A stretch of DNA of 64,000 nucleotides, taken from positions 1 to 64,000 of the forward strand of contig JALHMY010000046.1 in the NCBI GenBank assembly GCA_022843805.1, given 5' to 3'. The notes below the pieces were generated by a model. The model saw nothing but the letters and a program-made list of their open reading frames with translations. It ran no database searches and was not told where the DNA came from. The DNA is from Fuerstiella sp. (GTDB lineage Bacteria > Planctomycetota > Planctomycetia > Planctomycetales > Planctomycetaceae). Position numbers and translations under genes: made by a program. Shown here piece by piece: positions 57,296-64,000 of the stretch (the stretch's first letter is position 1; each line of letters opens with the position of its first letter).

Positions 57296-58021
57296 ATGGA
57301 GTTGAATCAGCGTAATTTGCAGCCGGAACTGATGGATGATCCGAATCTGGATGCCTCGCTGCACGAGCATGCCCTGACCGGTCTGCGAACGGTGAATCGA
57401 TGGAGCCGAACGGATGCTGCAATCTGGAGTGCCGTTGATTCGTACCTGCTGCAGCAGCGCGAACAAAGAGATCCGGCTGTGCTCAGGGTTCTGGACATCG
57501 CCTGCGGAGGAGGGGATCAGGCACTTCGTCTGGGTCGCCGGATGCGGGCGGCCGGAATCCCAGGAGAAGTTCACGGCTGCGATATCAGCCCCACAGCCGT
57601 CCGTTTTGCCACAAAACAGGCCAGCTCAGAGAGTGCAGCCAATGTTCGATTTTTTGTCAGCGATGTGTTTAACACTCCGCTGCCACAGGATACGTATGAT
57701 GTCGTGATGTGTTCCCTGTTCCTGCATCACCTTACTGAACTGCAGGCCGTCCAGCTGCTGGAAATGATGTACCGCGCGGCTCGGCAGCTGGTGATCGTGG
57801 ATGATCTTCAGCGGACACTGTCCGGCTACTGGCTCGCCTGGATCGGATGTCGAATTTTGTCCCGTTCACAAATTGTGCACTGCGACGGACCGATGTCCGT
57901 GCAGGGGGCATTTACGATTTCAGAGGCTGTTGCACTTGCAAAGAAAGCCGGATGGGTCAACCCGGCGATACAGACTCACTGGCCACAAAGATTTCTGCTG
58001 ACGGGGAGGACATCGAAATGA
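57296..58021 (+). CDS. SAM-dependent methyltransferase of the type III PKS cluster
   Basis: A 241-residue class I methyltransferase: motif I 'VLDIACGGGDQALRLGRRM', 'GCDISPTAVRFA', 'FNTPLPQDTYDVVMCSLFLHHL'. The last residues overlap the next gene's start (ATGA at 58018-58021), so it is coupled to the FAD oxidoreductase and polyketide synthase. By context it likely methylates the polyketide product or a modified form of it. Confidence 0.87.
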   Translation: MELNQRNLQPELMDDPNLDASLHEHALTGLRTVNRWSRTDAAIWSAVDSYLLQQREQRDPAVLRVLDIACGGGDQALRLGRRMRAAGIPGEVHGCDISPTAVRFATKQASSESAANVRFFVSDVFNTPLPQDTYDVVMCSLFLHHLTELQAVQLLEMMYRAARQLVIVDDLQRTLSGYWLAWIGCRILSRSQIVHCDGPMSVQGAFTISEAVALAKKAGWVNPAIQTHWPQRFLLTGRTSK

Positions 58022-59358
58022 GACCCCTGCCTGCAGAGTGGTCTTCCGGTGATGTGCCGCGCTGTCAGGTGGCGGTCATTGGAGCGGGAGTTGCCGGAGC
58101 GACAGCTGCGCTGCTGAGTGCTCGCGCCGGCTATAGGACCGTGCTGATTGAAAAACAGAAATTCCCGAGGCAGAAAGTTTGTGGCTGCTGTCTGAATGCC
58201 CGGGCGATAGATCTGCTCAGTAAGCTGAATATCCAGTCTTATCTCGCTCCGTTTTCGAATGTCCCCATCACTGCAACTCGTTTTTATCTGGAAGGGCGAT
58301 CCGCTGTCGTCGAAGTGCCCAAAGGTCAGGCAGTCTCACGCCAGTTACTCGATAGTTCGCTCGTCGACGCAGCGAAGGCAGCCGGATGCGAGTTTATGGA
58401 ACAGGTCTCCGCTGTAGTCCTTCCTGATAAAAAATTTCTGAATGAGGAGTCCATGCCGGACCATGGTTCTTCGCTGAACAGTTCTTCGCTGAACCGCTCT
58501 TCCCTGAACAGTTCTTCGGTCGTTGCGGCTTCGGAATCACCGACGAAAAACAGCCGGCTGGCCGCTACCGAACATGACTGTCGGCTGCTCGAACTACGAT
58601 CGACAGGCTGTAGTAATTCGCCCGAATCGGTACGTCATATTCGGGCCGATGTGGTGCTGATCTGTGATGGACTCGGACAGACCAGTCTCAGGTATTTTCC
58701 TCGGCTGAAGTCGACAGCGGCGACAAATTCCCGAATTGGTCTTGGAGTAACGATTGCTCGAATGCCCGGCGACCGACAGTTTCGTGAAGGTGAAATTCAT
58801 ATGGCGGTCTCCAGACAGGGCTATGTGGGGACCGTTGTTCTGAGTGAAAGCGAACTGAACGTTGCGGCGGCAGTAGACGCGGTTTTCTTGCAGCAGCACA
58901 GGAATCCAGCGGACGCTCTCATCTCCATCTTTCGTGATGCCGGTGTCGCCCCGCCGGAAGGACTGGCGAATTCTCATGTCCGAGGGACCCTGCCGCTGAC
59001 CCAAACGACAGAATGTGTGGCAGACCAGCGATTGTTCCTTTTGGGAGATTCCGCTGGCTATGTTGAACCATTCACGGGAGAAGGGATGGCATGGGCGCTG
59101 ACAGCAGCCACTCGGATTCAGCCACTGATCGGGAAAGTGCTGTCGACGGGATGGACGGAGTCAGTCGCCGATGAATGGCAGCAAATCATCTTTCGGGATT
59201 GTGGCCGCCGTCAGCGAATTTGTCGTTTGCTGTCGGGCAGCCTGAGATTCCCGCTACTGCTCCATCCCATGCTGACTGCCTGTCGGATTTTTCCGGCGAT
59301 GACGAGGATGCTTGTGCGCCGCATGAACCAGATTTCAACAGGTCAGGAGTGGAAGTAA
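58018..59358 (+). CDS. FAD-dependent oxidoreductase (geranylgeranyl reductase/halogenase-like)
   Basis: A 446-residue flavoprotein with the dinucleotide motif 'VAVIGAGVAGATAALLSARAGYRTVLIEK', 'FPRQKVCGCCLNARAIDLL' (a GGR-type segment) and the second FAD motif 'LFLLGDSAGYVEPFTGEGMAWAL'. Such enzymes reduce double bonds or hydroxylate aromatic rings. A 15-bp repeat, three units at 58468-58512, encodes SSLN-type serine-rich repeats in a loop near residue 150. It overlaps the genes on both sides by 1-4 bases. Confidence 0.87.
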   Translation: MRPLPAEWSSGDVPRCQVAVIGAGVAGATAALLSARAGYRTVLIEKQKFPRQKVCGCCLNARAIDLLSKLNIQSYLAPFSNVPITATRFYLEGRSAVVEVPKGQAVSRQLLDSSLVDAAKAAGCEFMEQVSAVVLPDKKFLNEESMPDHGSSLNSSSLNRSSLNSSSVVAASESPTKNSRLAATEHDCRLLELRSTGCSNSPESVRHIRADVVLICDGLGQTSLRYFPRLKSTAATNSRIGLGVTIARMPGDRQFREGEIHMAVSRQGYVGTVVLSESELNVAAAVDAVFLQQHRNPADALISIFRDAGVAPPEGLANSHVRGTLPLTQTTECVADQRLFLLGDSAGYVEPFTGEGMAWALTAATRIQPLIGKVLSTGWTESVADEWQQIIFRDCGRRQRICRLLSGSLRFPLLLHPMLTACRIFPAMTRMLVRRMNQISTGQEWK

Positions 59359-60506
59359 TGGACTCATTTAGAATTCTCGGACTGGGTACAGCTCTGCCCT
59401 CACATTTTATTCATCAGTCTGAAGCTGCGGACTTTGCCGCAACATGCCTCGCCGGGATGGCTCAGGATCAGTCACGATCAGCCACACTGGTGCAGGCCCT
59501 GTATCGACGGTCTGGTGTTCAGACCCGACACAGCGTCGTTCTGAATTCTTCAACAAACTGCACGCCTGCCACTCAGGATTTCTACTGGTCTTCCGAGACG
59601 TCAGATGACATCGGACCGACTACGGAATCCCGCATGCAGCGTTACGAACAGGACGCACCTGGGCTGGCAGAGCTGGCCGTCGGAAGGGCACTGGAAAAAT
59701 CCGGAATTTCCCCCTCCGCCGTGACACACCTCGTCACGGTTTCCTGCAGTGGATTTTCTGCGCCGGGCGTGGATTTGCATCTGATTCGGGCGCATGGACT
59801 TTCTCCGGAAGTTTCCCGCACACACGTCGGATTCATGGGATGTCACGGTGCGTTGAACGGACTAAGAGTTGCCCGAGCATTCACAGCCGCCGATCCTGAC
59901 GCCGTTGTGATTGTTTGTGCCGTGGAGCTCTGTACTCTGCATCATCAATACGGCTGGAATCCTCAGGAAATCGTCGCCAATTCGCTGTTCGCCGATGGTG
60001 CAGCCGCAGTTGTTGGCTGTTCATCAGCAAATACCAGCCTCACCGCAACAATCTCCGACGATGCTAATGCAGATTCCATTCAGCTGATTGATAACTTTTC
60101 GTTCGTGATTCCGGACACCCAGGACATGATGACCTGGAAAATTGCTAACGCCGGCTTTCGGATGAGTCTGTCGCCGGAAGTCCCGGATGTTATTACTCGC
60201 TGTCTTCCTGCAGCTCTGGAAACGTTTCTGAAGCGTCATCAGCTGACTTGCCCGGAAATTTCCAGCTGGGCCATTCATCCGGGCGGTCCCCGAATTCTGA
60301 AAGCCTGTGCGGAAGTCGCCCGGCTAACAGAGCAGCAACTGGAGCCATCGGTCAGCGTGCTGGCTCAGTACGGCAACATGAGCTCTCCCACCGTGCTTTT
60401 CATCCTCGAAGAACTTCAGCGCCGAAATGCCGGTTTTCCCTGTGTGATGATGGGATTTGGTCCGGGATTGAACGTGGAAATTGCCCTGCTCAACGCTGGT
60501 TACTGA
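59358..60506 (+). CDS. Type III polyketide synthase
   Basis: A 382-residue chalcone/stilbene synthase-fold enzyme. The catalytic triad is visible: Cys162 (FMGCHGA), His307 (AIHPGGP) and Asn340 (YGNMSSPT). These enzymes extend an acyl-CoA starter with malonyl units and cyclise it into pyrones, resorcinols or phloroglucinols. The bacterial type with 'VSCSGFSAPGVD' often uses long acyl chains and gives alkylpyrones or phenolic lipids. ATG 59358 shares its A with the preceding TAA. The trio methyltransferase, flavoprotein, type III PKS parallels the phenolic-lipid operon srsABC of Streptomyces. Confidence 0.94.
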   Translation: MDSFRILGLGTALPSHFIHQSEAADFAATCLAGMAQDQSRSATLVQALYRRSGVQTRHSVVLNSSTNCTPATQDFYWSSETSDDIGPTTESRMQRYEQDAPGLAELAVGRALEKSGISPSAVTHLVTVSCSGFSAPGVDLHLIRAHGLSPEVSRTHVGFMGCHGALNGLRVARAFTAADPDAVVIVCAVELCTLHHQYGWNPQEIVANSLFADGAAAVVGCSSANTSLTATISDDANADSIQLIDNFSFVIPDTQDMMTWKIANAGFRMSLSPEVPDVITRCLPAALETFLKRHQLTCPEISSWAIHPGGPRILKACAEVARLTEQQLEPSVSVLAQYGNMSSPTVLFILEELQRRNAGFPCVMMGFGPGLNVEIALLNAGY

Positions 60507-60893
60507 AAAAATGGGCGGGGATCAGGCAAAGCCGTGAAGCGTTTTTTCGAGTGAAAACAGTGCGATTTAACCCGGAACGGGTTTCACAACAAAGCCTGGG
60601 GTCGACGCGAAGCGGCGCACCCCAGGTTCGTGATGTTTGTTCGCTGCGAACCCTGAAAGGGTTCCACAAGGCTGATAGAAATGCTTCACAGCGTTTGGGA
60701 TCAGGACTCAGGTTCAAAGGAATCCCATCCCATCCCATCCCATCCCATCCCATCCCATGGGCCAGGCGATACTCACTGGTGCTTTGTCAGGTTTTGAATT
60801 TCAGGTAGTGGACCTTGCTAAAGGTCCTGCAGCCAGCGGGATCTTTAGCAAGATCCACTACTTCCAACACGGACTCTTTATCCTGGCGGAGCA
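60507..60893. repeat. Intergenic palindromes and CCCAT microsatellite between convergent genes
   Basis: No gene. Seven perfect CCCAT units lie at 60724-60758. A palindrome AACCCGGAACGGGTT lies near 60569-60583 and AACCCTGAAAGGGTT near 60649-60663, flanking a GC-rich hairpin-prone phrase (CTGGGGTCGACGCG...). This is a set of dispersed repeat pieces common in planctomycete spacers. Confidence 0.75.
60805..60861. terminator. Large hairpin between convergent operons, possible bidirectional terminator
   Basis: Arms of 23 bp (GTAGTGGACCTTGCTAAAGG... at 60805-60827 and its complement at 60839-60861) pair with two mismatches around an 11-base loop. It lies between the type III PKS and DUF1501 stops. 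There is no T-run, so it could also be a mobile REP-type palindrome that serves as terminator. Confidence 0.45.
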
Positions 60894-62402
60894 CTAAGCC
60901 AAAAGTTTCTCCAATACCTGTCCGGCGACATCAGTCAGACGAAATGGTCGACCATTGTGCAGAAATGTCAGACGCTCGTGCTCAAGCCCAAGCAGGTGCA
61001 GCATTGTGGCGTGAAGGTCGTGCACAGTGACTGGATCCACAACCGCCCGATATCCGATTTCATCAGTTTCACCAAAACTTGTACCGCCTTTGATCCCGCC
61101 GCCAGCAAGCCATGCCATGAATCCCTGAGGATTATGATCGCGGCCATCCTTGCCCTGAGACACCGGCATTCGCCCAAACTCGCCCCCCCAGATGACAAGT
61201 GTCGAATCCAGCAGTCCTCGCTGTTTCAGGTCCGTCAGCAGTCCGTCAATCGGAATATCGGTGGCCCGACAATGTCCCGTATGATTGGCTGTCAGATTAC
61301 TGTGCGCGTCCCATTCTCCATCACTATAAACCTGAACAAACCTCACACCACTTTCGACAAGACGTCGGGCGAGCAGACACTTCGATCCATAAGACTTCGT
61401 CTCCTTCTGGTCGATCCCGTACATATCGCGAGTGGACTGAGTCTCTGCTGAGAAATCAATCATCCGGGCGGCCTCGGACTGCATCCGCCAGGCCAGCTCA
61501 AACGACTGAATCCGACCAAGTAACTCGGCTTCTCCAGGCCTCGATTCCAGATGCTTCAGATTCAGCCGAGCCAGCAGATCCAGCTGGCTGCGCTGGTCTT
61601 CGCGAGCAACATCTGAGGGCCGGGTCAGGTTGAGAATAGGTGTACCTTCCGAACGAAACAAGGTTCCCTGATGCGCCGCGGGAAGAAAACCGGAATGCCA
61701 GTTCAGCGGTCCTCCCTTGATCCCCTGGTTGTTGCCCAGCACAACAAAACCGGGCAAATTCTGATTCTCACTGCCCAGCCCATAGGTCACCCACGCACCC
61801 GCGGCGGGAAAACCGGGCCGGGCAATTCCCGTGTTGATCTGGTAGAGGGCCGGCACATGATCGTTGGAATCACTGTGAAGCGATTTGATGAACGCGAAAT
61901 CGTCCACATGCTTCGCAACATTCGGATATCGGTCACATACCCAGGCACCGCTTAGTCCATATTGTTTGAACGAGAAGGGGGACTTCATCAGCGGTCCGGG
62001 ATTGCCGTTAAACACATCAATCGCGATCTTCTGGCCGTCCCGTCTGGTGAGTTCAGGTTTGGGATCAAACAGGTCAACCGAACTGGGAGCTCCTTCCATA
62101 AACAGCCAGATCACCGATCGAACTTTGGCGGGATGGTGGCCATCCCTGGGAGAAAGCGGGCTGACAACTCCTGTCTGATCCGCTAAACCGGTGTCACCGG
62201 CCGACTTCGACGACGCAGCGTCCTCGGCCCCAAGTAAACCCTGAGAGGCCAGCAGCTGAGTCAGTGCCAGACTGGCAAATCCACCACCAGCTCGCTGCAG
62301 CAGCTGATATCGGCTCATCGTTGCAGGTCGACTGTGATTGCCATTTCCACTTGGACCGGATTGTGTCTTTTGCATAGGTTCATCCCGACTTTTCAGCACC
62401 AT
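60894..62402 (-). CDS. DUF1501 protein
   Basis: A 502-residue member of the DUF1501 family, with 'SVIWLFMEGAPSSVDLFDPKPELTRRDGQKI', 'LARRLVESGVRFVQVYSDGEWDAHSNL', 'LVIWGGEFGRMPVSQGKDGRDHNPQGFMAWLAGGGIKGG' and a C-terminal 'VHDLHATMLHLLGLEHERLTFLHNGRPFRLTDV'. A hydrophobic stretch near residue 45 may be the export signal, without a clear twin arginine. It is 65 bp downstream of the DUF1549/1553 gene, the usual pairing. Confidence 0.92.
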   Translation of the reverse strand: MVLKSRDEPMQKTQSGPSGNGNHSRPATMSRYQLLQRAGGGFASLALTQLLASQGLLGAEDAASSKSAGDTGLADQTGVVSPLSPRDGHHPAKVRSVIWLFMEGAPSSVDLFDPKPELTRRDGQKIAIDVFNGNPGPLMKSPFSFKQYGLSGAWVCDRYPNVAKHVDDFAFIKSLHSDSNDHVPALYQINTGIARPGFPAAGAWVTYGLGSENQNLPGFVVLGNNQGIKGGPLNWHSGFLPAAHQGTLFRSEGTPILNLTRPSDVAREDQRSQLDLLARLNLKHLESRPGEAELLGRIQSFELAWRMQSEAARMIDFSAETQSTRDMYGIDQKETKSYGSKCLLARRLVESGVRFVQVYSDGEWDAHSNLTANHTGHCRATDIPIDGLLTDLKQRGLLDSTLVIWGGEFGRMPVSQGKDGRDHNPQGFMAWLAGGGIKGGTSFGETDEIGYRAVVDPVTVHDLHATMLHLLGLEHERLTFLHNGRPFRLTDVAGQVLEKLLA

Positions 62403-62467
62403 GCTTTAAACAGCCTTAAACGACGGATCGAGAGAATACTTCTCGCATCAAACCGTGGCACTGGCCC

Positions 62468-64000
62468 TTAATCGATATACAGGAATTCGTTTAGTCCAAA
62501 AAGCACCTGACAGAAATCCGCAACGGACTGACGGTTAATTGTCTCGGCTGTCGCCTGCGGATCACGGCTTCGCCGTCCATCAGCCTGCGACACAAGAAAC
62601 TGCCCGGCCGCCGTGAGTTCATCTTTATCGGGAGAGCGAGCCAGAGCGAGCTGATATCCTCGATCAATCAGCTCCGCAGGCTCTCCGCCACTTTCCTTCA
62701 GCAGTCGTTCGGCAAATTCCAGGGCAACAATTCGCACAAACGGATCGTTCATCAGCGCCAGAGCCTGAGGAGCGACAGTCGTATGATCTCGTCGACTGCA
62801 GCTTTGCTGCGCATCCGGTTTATCAAACGCCTGCAGCAAAGGATACGGAACGACTCGCTTATGAAACAGGTAAATCGAACGACGTCGCAATTCCGGACTG
62901 TCTTCAATTTTTCCCGGATAAGAATCCTTCAGATTGCGAGCCAGAATCGCTTCAGCTGCGATCGGCGGTTTCACAGCCGGACCGTACGACGTCAAATTCA
63001 ATGTACCGCTGACCGCAAGCATCGAATCTCTGAGGACCTCGCCTTCCAGCCGCAGAAGGCGCATTTTCCACAACAGCCGATTATCAGGATCAGCCGCAAC
63101 AGCAGCGCCGGAACTGACCTGCTGGAAAACGGAACTCTGCACGATCATTCGATGGAGTCGCTTAATGTGCCAGCCGTTTTCAACAAAATCGAATGCAAGC
63201 CATTCCAGCAGATCCGGATGGGACGGTGACTCCGAACGAACCCCAAAATCGCCCACTGTTCTCACAAGCCCGTTACCAAAATGATGCTGCCACACGCGAT
63301 TCACAAAGACCCGCGCAAGTAAAGCGCCGGCTCCGTGTTTAGTATCAGTCATCCAGTCTGCCAGAGCCCGACGCTGCAGACTGCTATTGCGGACATCGCT
63401 CCTTTCACGAGCATCCTGAAGGTAATCCGCAGGCGCTCTTCCATTGGTCAGAATGGAAACAAAGCCGAGCGATACGGGCTGATCCCGATCATAATAGTTG
63501 CCCCTCTGAAACAGCCACGTGGGTCCCGGCTCCGGTCCCAAATCGCGATAAACGAGTAGTTTTTCGGGCGATTCTCCGACAGCGACTTCCGCACGTTCAC
63601 CCCCATGAAAGGCACTCATCAGACTGTAATAGTCGCGAGCCGGGATCGCGTCGTATTTGTGATCATGGCAGCGAACACAGCCGAGCGTCAGTCCCAAAAA
63701 TCCTGTGCCAATCGTGGACAACATGTCATCCAGTTCGTTGTAGCGATTGCGCAGTCGTTCATCTTCCATCAATCGGTCGGGAAGGGCTGCGAATGGCCCC
63801 GCAGCAAGGAAGCCGGTTGCTGCCACGGCATCTGTATTTTTAGGCTCATATTCATCGCCTGCCAGCTGCCATCGTACAAACTGATCGTAAGGCATGTCCT
63901 GATTCAGAGCACGGATAACAAAGTCCCGGTAGTACCAGGCAGTCGGACGATCACGATCACTTTCCTGCCCGTCGCTGTCCGCATAACGGGCCACATCAAG
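62468..64000 (-). CDS. DUF1549/DUF1553 protein (C-terminal part; continues beyond window)
   Basis: At least 510 residues, open to the right edge, where the frame reads LDVARYADSDG, inside the DUF1549 domain. 'LGCVRCHDHKYDAIPARDYYSLMSAFHG' is the conserved DUF1549 segment with a CxxCH motif. DUF1553 follows ('RRALADWMTDTKHGAGALLARVFVNRVWQHHFGNGLVRTVGDFG', 'HPDLLEWLAFDFVENGWHIKRLHRMIVQSSVFQQ'). These exported proteins, often with an N-terminal cytochrome module, work with DUF1501 partners; their substrates are unknown. The start lies outside the window. Confidence 0.93.
   Translation of the reverse strand, partial: LDVARYADSDGQESDRDRPTAWYYRDFVIRALNQDMPYDQFVRWQLAGDEYEPKNTDAVAATGFLAAGPFAALPDRLMEDERLRNRYNELDDMLSTIGTGFLGLTLGCVRCHDHKYDAIPARDYYSLMSAFHGGERAEVAVGESPEKLLVYRDLGPEPGPTWLFQRGNYYDRDQPVSLGFVSILTNGRAPADYLQDARERSDVRNSSLQRRALADWMTDTKHGAGALLARVFVNRVWQHHFGNGLVRTVGDFGVRSESPSHPDLLEWLAFDFVENGWHIKRLHRMIVQSSVFQQVSSGAAVAADPDNRLLWKMRLLRLEGEVLRDSMLAVSGTLNLTSYGPAVKPPIAAEAILARNLKDSYPGKIEDSPELRRRSIYLFHKRVVPYPLLQAFDKPDAQQSCSRRDHTTVAPQALALMNDPFVRIVALEFAERLLKESGGEPAELIDRGYQLALARSPDKDELTAAGQFLVSQADGRRSRDPQATAETINRQSVADFCQVLFGLNEFLYID

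Overview
The window looks like a piece of a planctomycete chromosome (phylum Planctomycetota, probably Planctomycetaceae/Gimesiaceae-like). The evidence is content, not a marker gene: DUF1501 and DUF1549/DUF1553 proteins, a PVC-type c-heme dehydrogenase with HEAT-like repeats, a DUF1559 prepilin-like protein, bacterial tetrahydromethanopterin/methanofuran C1 genes, and dispersed palindromic repeats of the kind common in this phylum. No rRNA, tRNA or CRISPR array was recognised.

Layout. 1-900: transposase end and repeats, including eight perfect-length 37-bp tandem units. 0.9-10 kb: a cofactor and C1 block. moeA lies on the minus strand, divergent from a MoaD/ThiS-like carrier, a tungsten/molybdenum aldehyde ferredoxin oxidoreductase, fmdD, fmdB, fmdA, ftr and an EamA permease. 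FmdB keeps its Fe-S and metal-binding cysteines, so this may be a redox-active formylmethanofuran dehydrogenase rather than the hydrolase-only Fhc complex of methylotrophs. 10.2-18.9 kb: a complete F-type ATP synthase operon with histidine-rich extra segments in subunits a and b. 18.9-25.4 kb: a gene-poor accessory region in which five copies of one repeat family alternate with small orphan genes and two pseudogenes. A duplicated block here gives a filled and an empty site for a 119-bp palindromic mobile element with a 6-bp target duplication.

25.7-32 kb: PVC dehydrogenase, SGNH hydrolase and an HDOD protein, all minus strand, with a divergent PAS-GGDEF-EAL protein (32.4-35 kb). 35.3-37.6 kb: serC, a nucleosidase and a BFD-like 2Fe-2S protein. 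37.7-43.2 kb: a tightly coupled minus-strand operon phoH, 7TM-HD phosphodiesterase, ybeY, CorC-like CBS protein. 43.5-48.1 kb: enolase-superfamily enzyme with DUF1501, an aldehyde dehydrogenase, a DinB-like protein.

48.2-60.5 kb: two divergent operons. Leftward: YceI, tocopherol-type methyltransferase, MddA-like membrane methyltransferase, RND exporter, FG-GAP protein. Rightward: BlaI repressor, M56 sensor protease, DUF1559 prepilin, methyltransferase, FAD oxidoreductase, type III polyketide synthase, the last three with overlapping start/stop codons. Together they could make, modify and export a polyketide-derived lipid. 60.5-64 kb: repeats, then a DUF1501 and DUF1549/DUF1553 pair running off the right edge.
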